A stretch of 64,000 bases of DNA from Daldinia sp. FL1419 (taxonomy: Eukaryota; Ascomycota; Sordariomycetes; Xylariales; Hypoxylaceae). The notes under the pieces were generated by a model. It was given only the letters and a program-made list of their open reading frames with translations, did not search any database and was not told the origin of the DNA. Location: assembly GCA_025201765.1 (NCBI GenBank), contig MU623346.1, forward strand, positions 186,001-250,000. Direction: 5' to 3'. This document shows, piece by piece, positions 33,733 to 44,200 of the stretch. The translations under genes were made by a program, and so were the position numbers. Each line of letters begins with the position of its first letter. Position 1 is the stretch's first letter.

Positions 33733-34818
33733 ATGTCGGATTCCCCCCAATCTCCTCCAAAGGACGTCGAGCCAGGTGTACAGTCACCCGACGATGAAGC
33801 ACAAATGAACGACCCTCAGGACCCACACGGCTCTGGCCTCGCCTATGAGTTCGAGGTAAAAGAGCAGGACAGGTGGTTGCCCATAGCCAATGGTGAGTTG
33901 AGACCTTCCCCGACTCTTGTCTCTGATTTGGTGCGCCCAAGTCTGCTTTTGGGTTCTGGCGCTGCAAGCTTCGAAGAGCATCGCTTCTGCGGAGCTCTGA
34001 CCGCGGCGCGTCCGTCAATTGGTGCTTTATGGGCCCCTTAGCTCGAGACAGCCGCGCATCAGCAGAAGGCGTCCATGTCTCACGATTCGTCGTCTAAGTC
34101 GCCGGAAGCGCCTCGCGCTTCCAAAGCCGACAGGTATGATATTTACGATGCTAACATACGAAACTTCGCTCCAGTTGCCCGGATCATGAAAACCGCACTG
34201 CCCGAGAATGCCAAAATTGCAAAGGAAGCAAAGGAGTGTATGCAGGAATGCGTGAGCGAATTCATCTCCTTCATTACCAGCGAAGGTGAGTGCGCGACCT
34301 TACTTTTAACCACCGTTATTGTTTTCTTTTCGTCTCGCTAGTGTAGATTTTTTTTTCTTTTTCCTTGTCTAGATGTAAGCGAATGCTGACACCGTACACA
34401 GCATCGGAAAAATGCCACCAGGAGAAGAGGAAAACCGTTAACGGCGAAGACATCCTATTCGCTATGACGTCTCTTGGTTTCGAGAACTATGCGGAAGCTT
34501 TGAAGATCTACTTGTCAAAATACCGAGAGGTACTGTTTCCGCCGCCATCCCTTACTTCGAGGTTTGCACGCTATTTGTGCCCGACCTCGCTTACGAGCAG
34601 CGCTAACCAATGACCAGCAGTCTCAGTCTAACCGCGGTGAAAACCAGCAGAACAGGCCGAACAGCCAGGGCTACGGAGCCGGCGCGCCTGGCGGATCTGG
34701 TGCTTCTGGAGCTCCGGCCTTTCAACCAGGTAATGGGACAGGAGGTATTGATGAATCAGGCGAAGGTTACATTTACGCCCAGCCTAGTCACAACGGCGCG
34801 GCCGGCGAGACCTACTAA
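33733..34818 (+). CDS. hapC: CCAAT-binding factor subunit HapC (NF-YB / Hap3)
   Basis: Exons 33733-33892, 34175-34285, 34402-34529 and 34618-34818 give 199 aa. After a disordered acidic N-terminus, EFEVKEQDRWLPIANVARIMKTALPENAKIAK begins the NF-YB histone fold, with SEASEKCHQEKRKTVNGEDI and the conserved TSLGFENYAEALKIYLSKYRE. The C-terminus is Gly/Gln/Asn-rich. HapC pairs with HapE and HapB to bind CCAAT, controlling respiration, iron and redox genes. The first intron is long (282 nt) and contains an alternative in-frame start at 34075. The last acceptor is CAGCAG, so 198-residue products are equally possible. WLPIAN is split by the first intron in phase 1, supporting the model. Confidence 0.95.
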
Positions 34819-35932
34819 GTTTCGCGCCTAGCGACCGCAGATGAGATGGCCGGGTTATACCTGGGTCTGGTTTCTCTAATATCTAGTTTGAGACGGTCTA
34901 TACTACTTTCAAGTGTGTATAACTATTAGGATTCAAAGGGTTTCGGCGCATTCGTCTCCAGATTAATTTTACGGATCAGGGATGAGTGCGCATCTTTTAA
35001 CCCCTGTATATGGACTCGCAAAGGGTGGCGATGGAAGGGGGACTGCGTTAAAAAAGGATCTGGTTTCGCACTTTTCACTTCGATAGATTCCCCGAGGCGT
35101 TCTTCCCCTTATTCGGTTCTGAACACTTCTCACGATTAGTCCTGAGATTTCGCGTCAACTTACATTCGGCAGTTAAATATGGCTTCACGGGTATTTGGGG
35201 AACAGACCAACTTCCGGAGCAGTACAAGCTATATAGCATTATTTCATTGAGTTGAGAAACGAACCCACGTTTTAATTTGTTTGCTATTTTTGAGCTCGTT
35301 CTTATGTTTGATTTATACCTGCAAACCGATATTCAAACGATTTTTTTTTACGTACATTCTTATTTTATCCATCGCGCTAATAGCCATGTCCTTTTCTTTC
35401 TCTGAAATCAGGTCACTAATGGACCGAAATTTTACATTAGACACCTCAGGTTGGTTTGCGATTCATCAATAACTCATTGATGGCTTTCATGAGGTTCGTG
35501 TAAGTCTGTAAAAGTGATTGGCCAGTTGCTTGTCGACAATATTTGCCAAGGTAGCCCAAAAGGTACGTACCCTTATGAGGTAAGCGAGATGGTAATTACA
35601 GCATTGTGCACGGGCCATACAAAACTAATTGTGGTTGCCCCTCCCTACCCTGCCTAGTTGTCATTGAAAGACCCCTGTTTTTCAATTTTTTACAGTGGAT
35701 GCGGGCGTGCATATCGCATATCTCATATCGCTGAAATTTTGTGATCTTGCTTTTTCCTGAAATTCCTTTTCACAGCCTCACTCAACCTGCGTCACATCTC
35801 GCGATTTCACCACAAATTAGTACTAGGGACCAGTATGCCGAAATACTGCATAATACAGTCTACGGTGGCTCTGACTTGGCATATGATAGTGCACTTGAAA
35901 AAGAATTGAATATTCTGTAAACAAAACCCCTT
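34819..35932. other. Intergenic: hapC 3' flank and rrn3 promoter
   Basis: No supported gene. The stretch is AT-rich with short T runs (35340-35350), and small ORFs such as 35281-35472 are hydrophobic by composition only. Confidence 0.5.
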
Positions 35933-38002
35933 ATGATACTCGCTATGACCAGCACCACCCCGCAGCTTGCTCGGCCGATGGTGAAGGCCACTCCGCTTAA
36001 GCCCATATTGAAGTCATCATCATTACTCAACACTAAGAGGACTAGCGATGACGCTGGATTTGAAGGCGACAGCATGGAGTCCCCTCAGAGCCCACGAAAA
36101 CGCCAGAAAGTAGAGTTCGATCTAAATAACATCGAGATCCACGAAATTGGGATACGATCAGTCGACGAAGTGAAACAAGAGATTAGAAAAGCCTTGGATC
36201 GTCACGATCAGGGAAACGACGAGGACTATGATATACTGAAGGAGACACTATCTGGGAAGCAGTCATCATACGAGGACGACGAAGACGAGTATGCGGATCC
36301 TACCCTGCCGGCAAAGCGACGTCAAGAACTTAAGATTTACTTGGTTTCCCTCTCAAGCTTTTCTCCTCGTCTAGGGAGATCATGCGATGGCCTCGTCAAG
36401 GGCGTATTAAAATGCCAGTGGCTTGGACGAGACGAGCAATTTGCCAAGGTCTACGTCCAATTCCTGGCGGCTCTCGTCAGTGCGCAAGGTGCTCGTCTAA
36501 CACAAGTTCTATCATCCATCGTTGAAAGATTCACCGACTCTCGACCTTCCGATTGGGCAGTGCCTAACTATCCGAGCGTCAGCCGTGAGACCGCCCAAGA
36601 AAGACTTCACGTTGCTCTACGATACTTGATACAGTTATTCCCGGCCGCCAAGCCTGTCCTAGAGCATCTCACAGCTACAAAGTACCCTTTTCACGACGAA
36701 TCCAAGCGGATGCATTTAGCCTACGTCGACAATTTACTACGGCTACGATCGTATTGCCCTGACTTGAAACCCGAGATCATGGACCTAATTATCAGTCGCT
36801 TGGTGAAAATCGACGTGGAAATGCAGATGGACCTCGATGATATGGATGATAGGCTTACCACAATGGTTGCGATGGCCCTTAGGTCTTCTCGCGAGAACAA
36901 GAGCCAAGAAGAAGAAGATGACGACGAAAGCGATGCCGAGTCAGTAGACAGCGACGAGTCCGAAGACGACGAGTATACGCGCGTGAAGACGGCAAAGGAG
37001 AATATAGAGAAGATGGATTCTATTCTTGACACCCTCTTCGAGCTTTACACACCTAGCTTCGCCGATCCAGACTCCGACGAGGCTCTGGAGGCATTTGAGG
37101 ACCTGCTGTCCGGATTCTCGAACCTTATATTACCTACGATTAAGTCAAGACATACTCAGTTTTTAATCTTCCACTTTGGCCAGAAGTCCGAGAGGCTCAT
37201 GGACGCATTTTGTGGCACTTGCATCAACATTGCTTTCGAATCTCAGCGTCCCATAATCTTACAGCAGGCGGCATCCGCCTACTTGGCGAGTTTCGTAGCT
37301 CGCGGAGCACATGTGCCGGGTCATATTGTCGTTAAGATCTTCGAGGTCTTGGGTTTCCACCTAGATCAGATGCGGACCCTCTACGAAGCATCATGCCGCG
37401 GGCCCGACGTCCGTCGGTATGCGCCATTCTACTCTCTAGTACAGGCATTAATGTACGTCTTTTGCTTCCGATGGCCGGATCTCATCAAATCGGTACCCGA
37501 CGAAGTCGACCCAGATGATCTTTCATCGTACTTGGGTCAGGAGATCGAGTGGGAGCCGGAGATAAAAGACGTAATGCGCCGAAACATCCATTCGAAACTA
37601 AACCCGCTCAAAGTCTGCTCGCCGGTGGTCGTCGAGCAATTTGCAAAACTAGCCCATCGGTTTGGGTTCATGTATGTGTATCCGACTATCGAGTCGAACA
37701 AGCGACTTCGTCTGTCGCAGTTCTCGGCCGGGGCGTACTCTAGCGGAGGTGCCCTACGCGACCTGTCTTTCGATATGAACGACGAGAGCTGGCAGCAGCT
37801 AGGCTCTTTCTTCCCGTTTGACCCATATCAGCTCCCGGTGAGTAAGCGATGGGTGGAGCAGGATTACCTCCCATGGAGGCCTATCCCCGGACTCGACCGA
37901 GACGAAGAGGATGAGGATAGCGACGAGGATGAGCGCGGAGACGAGAACGAAGAGGTGGATGAAGATACCGCCACAGATGATGAGGCTGGCGAGGATGAGT
38001 AG
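35933..38002 (+). CDS. rrn3: RNA polymerase I-specific initiation factor Rrn3/TIF-IA
   Basis: A single exon of 689 codons; Met5 at 35945 is an alternative start. A basic patch with a likely nuclear signal (SPRKRQKVEF) precedes the Rrn3 HEAT-repeat domain, where LPAKRRQELKIYLVSLSSFS, ILSSIVERFTD and the YIHLAYVDNLL-like HLAYVDNLLRLR motif are conserved. A long acidic loop (about 320-345, EEEDDDESDAES) and a very acidic C-terminus (DEDEDS..., last 40 residues) are typical of fungal Rrn3. The protein bridges Pol I and core factor at rDNA promoters and is a known TOR-dependent control point of ribosome synthesis. Intronless, with no sign of damage. Confidence 0.95.
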   Translation: MILAMTSTTPQLARPMVKATPLKPILKSSSLLNTKRTSDDAGFEGDSMESPQSPRKRQKVEFDLNNIEIHEIGIRSVDEVKQEIRKALDRHDQGNDEDYDILKETLSGKQSSYEDDEDEYADPTLPAKRRQELKIYLVSLSSFSPRLGRSCDGLVKGVLKCQWLGRDEQFAKVYVQFLAALVSAQGARLTQVLSSIVERFTDSRPSDWAVPNYPSVSRETAQERLHVALRYLIQLFPAAKPVLEHLTATKYPFHDESKRMHLAYVDNLLRLRSYCPDLKPEIMDLIISRLVKIDVEMQMDLDDMDDRLTTMVAMALRSSRENKSQEEEDDDESDAESVDSDESEDDEYTRVKTAKENIEKMDSILDTLFELYTPSFADPDSDEALEAFEDLLSGFSNLILPTIKSRHTQFLIFHFGQKSERLMDAFCGTCINIAFESQRPIILQQAASAYLASFVARGAHVPGHIVVKIFEVLGFHLDQMRTLYEASCRGPDVRRYAPFYSLVQALMYVFCFRWPDLIKSVPDEVDPDDLSSYLGQEIEWEPEIKDVMRRNIHSKLNPLKVCSPVVVEQFAKLAHRFGFMYVYPTIESNKRLRLSQFSAGAYSSGGALRDLSFDMNDESWQQLGSFFPFDPYQLPVSKRWVEQDYLPWRPIPGLDRDEEDEDSDEDERGDENEEVDEDTATDDEAGEDE

Positions 38003-38783
38003 TTGTCTACATACTTGAAGTAGACACTATGGAATGCATTGGTTCGGCGTTTGTGTTTGGTGAGAAAAGGCAGGTTAAAAAGGGAATGATACCTGTATTT
38101 AGGTAGGGATGGCGTTCTCTCGTTCAAATTCGGTTGTGATGATTTGGTATTTGTTTCTAGGATGCCGAGGTGGTTTTTTTTGTTTTTTTTACGCCTTCCT
38201 AGTGACGATGCTTTTATATTTGGAATTGTCTTTGTCTTCAACCTACCCTATCCACTTTCTAGTAGGGAACGAGATTTGAGAAGAACATTTGTATACTACT
38301 GGCCGGAGATGAGTCCCCCGATAATTTTGAGAAACTAGGTCGTACAGGCAAATTCGAAATAACTAGGGGAAAAATTTGAAATTAATCGAGATCGAGGTTA
38401 CAAATTACTATTTCCTTTTCTTTACGCCTTTTTGATTTTTGTAGTCCCCCTGCACGTGCGTGCATCCTTGGGGGGGGTTTTTTTCTTTTCTTTTCTTTTT
38501 AAAAAATTTTTATTTTTATTTTTTATTTTTTGCTAAATGCTTAGAAACAGGAGAGGGAGATTCCAAATCGCTGACCTGACATTTACAAATTACAACTAAA
38601 CCCTGGAATAGCCCCACGTTCGTGCTTATGCCTGCTTCATGCTTACTTGTTACTTGTTTGGTCTTGTAGCCGCACCACCATTACCGATATTTACTACTGC
38701 TATCGTAACGTAGCGCAACTTCTTTGTTACCCGTCGCGTTGCGTGCCGCCGGGGTTCACGCAAGGAAAGATTGATAAGATAAG
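38003..38783. other. Intergenic: rrn3 3' flank and bZIP gene promoter
   Basis: T-rich stretch (runs at 38173-38190 and 38475-38530) without a supported gene. The latter is probably the terminator or polyadenylation region or a simple low-complexity tract. Confidence 0.5.
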
Positions 38784-40753
38784 ATGGCCGCGTCGTCGTC
38801 GTCGTTGTCGCGCGAAGGCGAGGATGTGGGCAGTGTTGGGGCGGCGGAGGGTAGTGGTGGTCGTGGCGCCAAAGGGTCCGGTGGGAAAACGAGACCGTCG
38901 TTTACGGATTACTGGAGACGCACCAAGGAGGCGGCGAGACATATCACGTTTGTCGCGAGTAACCCGGATCAGAGCGCAGGTATGTTGATGATATGTATGC
39001 CCTGTCTGCTCGCCTGTCTGCCGATATGTCGGGTTTCTTATTTGTCTATCGTGCGTCGGGTGCTAGCTGGGATGTATTTGTCCAACGCCGACGCCCTCTC
39101 TATACTCAAATAGGCCGCGAGTATTTGTCATAGGGCGGAGGCGCCGCGTCAAGGGTGGTATTGGTTGGTAGCGGAAATCAAATCACGGCGCCGCGTTGGC
39201 TGGTTGTTATAATATGCCAGCACGGAAGCGTTATGAGCTGGGAGATGTATAGGAGCCAAGAATGTCTTCTACTTGATCTCCTTTACGAGCAAGAAGTCCC
39301 ACGCCCTGGTTTTATGCTACCCTTCGTCTAAGCTAAGCAGAGCATTCACATACTGCCACATCACTGCTTCATTTTCGTATATATACACATATTTTTTCTA
39401 TACATATATCCATCTATCCACCATCTAGGACACGCGGCCATGTCATCCGTCGTCCTAGCCAGAACTGACTCCTGGCTTTTCTACACAGGGCCCAAAAAGA
39501 CCGACGCAAACCCAGAGGGCAGCACTGAGCAGTCTGAGCAAAGCGCCCAGGCCAAGGCGTTAGCCCGCAGACAACAGGTTCGCAAGGCGCAGAAACAGCA
39601 TCGCCAACGGAAAGTCAACTACACCAAGCAGCTCGAAATGGACATCGCCAAGTTGCGCGACTTGATCGAGCAGACGGAGCGCGATAGCCTGGTGCTTAGG
39701 GGCGAGAATGAGGTTATTCGCCGTCGTTTGCTCGGGAAGGGGGTTCCGGTTCCGGCGCCGCAAATTGCGCCGGTGCCTCCACCGTTGAACTGTGGGTCTG
39801 AGGTGTCGTTGCCGGAGTTCACGATCAACCTTATCGCCTTAAATGAAGCTCTAGACAAACCCATGTTTCAAGTGCAGCGGGTATCATCGCCGTCGTCTTG
39901 GCCTTCTCTAAGCGGGTTTGCGAACGACCAGACGCCGTCCGGCACTAGTAGCGGATTTGGAGATGCTGGTGTAGGAGGTAGGAGGGTATTAACGCAGTCA
40001 GAAACTGATCACGCTATAAACTTTATCCTAGAGTACGAAACTGACATCTCTTTCTCCCTTTCCCTTTCTTTCCACGTTCACTATAGTCGTATGTCTACCC
40101 CTATCCCCTAGCCAAAGCTAACACTCTCAAACAGGCTCGAACGGGTCTGTTGGAACCACTTCCACCCCTCGATGTACGACCACAACGACTACGACCCAGC
40201 GGCGACCGAACACGGCCACTCGCTCATGGTCAGCGCCATGGCCCTGCGCAGCGCACCGCCCGAAGCATGGGCACAAATCAGCGCGGAGAAAGACCGACAG
40301 GCGTCCCAGACCCAGACTCACTCTCACTCTCACTCCCATCCCCCTCCCCCCACCGCCAAACCAATAACATCCTTCCCCTCGCCCCCCTCCCCCTCCAACC
40401 CCCTCACCCTGTCCAACCTCCTCGGCCTCGCCACCGCCCTCAACCCCAACCCCTCCGAGTCCGCTGAGCTCGCCCCCGTGCAAGCCTGGTTCGAGATCGC
40501 GCGCCTATACGGCGGCGTCGCGGCCCTGCTCCACGACACGCAGAGACTAGCGCGCCTGCGCGCCGAGCTCGCCGCCGCCGTCGAGTGCGTCCAATACGGA
40601 GCCGTCATCCGACGGGCCGATCTCGAGGGCACGCTCGAGAGGGTTTTGGGGCCGCCTGCCGAGCCGATGCGAGGGAACCCGCGAGATGGTGTTGGTGCTG
40701 GTGTTGGTGTTGGTGTGGCGCCGGGTCCGTATAGCGAGGGAGGGTGGATATAA
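38784..40753 (+). CDS. Fungal bZIP transcription factor (AP-1-like basic region)
   Basis: Exons 38784-38979, 39489-40032 and 40135-40753 give 452 aa. The basic region ARRQQVRKAQKQHRQRK (about 90-106) is followed by a leucine-zipper helix (LEMDIAKLRDLIEQTERDSL). The second half has the conserved C-terminal region of this fungal bZIP class: ETDHAINFILELERVCWNHF and GHSLMVSAMALRSAPPEAW. Low-complexity tracts (THSHSHSHPPPP, VGAGVGVGV) lie near the end. The first intron is unusually long (509 nt) and contains an alternative in-frame start at 39440 that would replace the 65-residue first exon by MSSVVLARTDSWLFYT. Which start is used is open. The target genes are unknown. Confidence 0.85.
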
Positions 40754-41221
40754 TTGGTTGCATACCTACCTACCTACCTACCTAGGTAGGAATCTACCAG
40801 TATAAGATTTCGAATATCAACAAAACCCGGGATAAAACAGGACGTGTCATGGCGGAAGGAATGGGATTCACGTGTACATGCGACTAAAACGCAAGGTCTG
40901 ATTTATATATATATATAGGATGGGATTAAATAGCAGATATTGGAAAGGTTCTTGACCTATTTACATACCATAGCCCCGAGGCCTGAAGTATTACCAAATC
41001 AGCAAAACAAATATCACGGTATGCCACGATATAAAATCCACGATACTAGCACAGGGGCTTTGCAAATAAGTCGTAACCTACTTTATTCACCCTATCTTAC
41101 TATTGCCCTGACTCTATCGGCGTAAACGCTACACGACTAGTATAATACTCGGGATAGCCCTTAGCCTACTCCTATACCCCTCTTCCCTTCTTCTCTTCTT
41201 CCCTTCTTCAATCAACCACAA
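40754..41221. other. Convergent intergenic region of the bZIP and dop1 genes
   Basis: The gap holds the 3' ends of two convergent genes. A CCTA repeat with a palindromic end (CCTAGGTAGG) lies at 40762-40790, and a TA dinucleotide run near 40907. No gene. Confidence 0.6.
40762..40790. repeat. (CCTA)n with palindromic CCTAGG end
   Basis: Tandem CCTA units run into CCTAGGTAGG. The strongest single example of the motif family that recurs in most gaps of this window. Confidence 0.9.
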
Positions 41222-44200
41222 TTACAAAGCCTTGACAATCGTCCTCTCATCGAACAAGTCTCTCAGCAGACTATCCGCGCACGTCTCGACGTCCAGCGTA
41301 CCCATTGCGTACGTAGATTCAAATGCGTAGATACTTAGTTGCGCAAAGAATGGGCGCAGTATCTTGGCTACTAATTCATCCTTCCTGTCCACCGTCAACT
41401 CGTCGCTGATACCACCTGGGTGGCCTAGTAACGGCCTGCGCTGAGGAGGACCGGTTATCGTCGTCGCGGCTGCTGACTCTGTCTGCAAGGCCGCCGTAGT
41501 AACGTCAGACGCTACGTTGCCTAATTCTTCCGACAGCTCATCTACGAGCGCTACTGGCTGGTAGCTAGGAGAGCGGTAGATGGAGTCGATGGTATCCGTG
41601 ACGAAAAGCCACTCGTGTAATTGAAAATCATCTGGTGCTGCGGCTATGAGCAAGTCTAAAAGCTTGCAGGCTTGGAGGATAGATGTGTTGCTGAAGGTAT
41701 CTGATGATGCGCTGTTATCCGGCGCTGCGACAGAGGATATAGCCGCATGCAACTCGGCGTTGATGGTTGGCCATATAGGCGCAAGATGTATCGCGGACAT
41801 TCGCAGGACGAGAGCGCGTACCACCATATAAATCTCCGAGCGCGTAGTCGAGGAAGGCGAAGATGTAGATGTTGCTGCTAGGAGCTCGATGAGGCGCTCG
41901 AGGATAAGTGGAAGGTCAGTGACGAACGTGTCTACGCCACACGCAAGGATCAGGGTCGCAACACGACGTAGATTAAGTTGCGTCTTGCGATCTGCTTCTA
42001 ATCTTGCAGACGTGGCGCCCACACCGAACACTATGCCGGCTGTCGTGGGCGGTGTTATTCGGCCTAGGATTTCCGGCATCCGCTCCTTGTCCGCGACCGT
42101 CCAAAGTTTCAATAAAGGTAACCAGTCGCTTCTAACTAGGGTTACAGATGAACTGAAGAACCTAGAATCATTGAAAGCATCACTAATATCCTTTTTCCAC
42201 GTTTTCTGGTTATTCGGAAGCCTGGCGAGGTCCTGAAGTAGAGTTAACGTGCTTTTGGAAATAGTTTCGGGAAACCCTTTCGAACGGATGGAGGGGCCAA
42301 TCACATTTGTCGAAATAGCTCCCGCCGCTGTTAAGACACGATCGGATTCTACGAGGATTTTAGGTAGGTTGGGGACGATATGAGATAATATGCCGACCAC
42401 ATCATCTGCTCGCTCCGCCGGCAGTATTAAGCGACTTTCGCCAGCTTTTGTCTTTTCGGACTGTGGGGACGATTGGCCGTCTGCGAATGAGGCAGGCCTT
42501 GTAGTGAAAATAGCAGTGAGCAGTCGTAGGAAAAGATCCTAATTCGGTATTAGCAGTGAGCCCAGCGATTTGAAACAATTGTCGGATACGCACCCCGAGT
42601 TCCCTTCGCATCTTCCTCTGCTCGCCAAAGTTTGTATTGTCAACCTTCTCACCTAGAATTGCTGCAAATTCTAAGAGACTCGGTAATGTTTGCCTGTGTG
42701 GGAAAGGGTTTCCTAGTAAGTCCTTTAGGAAGATCATGCAGTCTTGCCAGATTTCGTCCATTGCATCATCTTCAAGGGACCGGGCATAATCAACCAGGAA
42801 TATCACTAGATCCGTATCTTGCAGTTCGATTGTTAAAGTTGACTTCCTGGATGTCTCCAATGCACCAGGGTTTGACCGGCTATAAATCGCATTGAAGATG
42901 GCGGGAATAGTATGCCTCGGTCGTGATCCATCCAAAGCAGGAAGTAAATTGAATACTTCGAAATGCTTTGTGGTATCAGAATCACCTAGGGAATCGCGCC
43001 ATATGCCGACCACTGTCTCTAGGCATTCCAATGCTTCGGCGGCGAAAACATGCTCTAGGAGGCGTCTAGCCCTATTTCGCATGCGTAGTGATGTGTACTT
43101 GAACGAGGAACCCGAATTGACATCCTGGCTGCCGGCTTCGCTTCCCTGTCCCCAGGACCAAATCTTGAAGCACATGCGGACGGCATCTTGGAAGGCGAGC
43201 AGGACTGTTAGCCTGTCGTTGGCGGTTGCGCTCCGAGATTGTGGGGCATCCGAGTTGAATACTCCGGATACCATATTTCCGAAGAATCCTTGGGGTTGGT
43301 CGGGACTCTTTATGGCTTGTACCCTAGCCTCAGCGACGAGCAGCTGATCATGCGCCTTGGCGAGTACTTGTTCCAAGGCATTGAGTAATGAAATAAGGGT
43401 GGATTCAGGAGCATTCGTTTTCTCTGCTGGCTTCCCATTTTGCTTGAAGGTCTCCTTCAGGTTGCTAAACGTGCTACCAACCTGGCCGCAAAGTGTTTCC
43501 ACCAAAGGAATGAGGACTTGGAAGATAGAGTCCGAATAGAAGGGTAGGCATTCTGTGAGGAAGCCTACCCAGCTATCTAGCACAGGTCGGCTGCTGGGCG
43601 ATTCAAGGCCAGCTTGTATACATTTAAGCAGTGAGGACGGTGGTGGTGTAACGTCAGGCATATGCTCAAGGGACGCTGCGGATAATCGCACGCTTCCAGA
43701 CGCGTAGTTCATAGTTCTCTTCTCTCCTATTGGCGAGGACGGTAGTTCCACGGGTGCCGCATCTCGGAGTTTCAGCGCATCAAAGGTGACATCGAGCAAA
43801 AGTACCTGTATATATGGGTCAGGTCCCCCAAGGGACTGAGTGAGCCGGTCGATTAAAGTATCTTCTAACTTTAGTCGGGATAACCCTTCTGCGTAAGGGT
43901 TAAGTAAGATCTGGTGGAGGAAGGTCAATGCGCCACGATGAAGCTGAGTTACTCGAAGCTGCAAGCGTCGGTCACTTGGAAGTATATTGCCGGCAATACA
44001 TCGCATACAAACGCGTAAGAAGAATTCCAGGAGAGACAAGTTGCTTTCCGTACCAGCTAAATCGTGTTAGTAGGTACTCGGTGGCTTCCATATCAAAATC
44101 GCCTTACCCATTTCTATTATTCTCTGGTTAGGCTCTTCGATTATCCTCGTCGCAAGAACTCCCCAGAACGCGTCGGGGGCCCACCGGAACATGTTGGACA

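Noticed and set aside
42402..44039. Independent 545-codon gene on the minus strand
   Set aside because: It is exon 5 of dop1 read through the next intron; splicing at 42594/42538 joins it to the conserved C-terminus.
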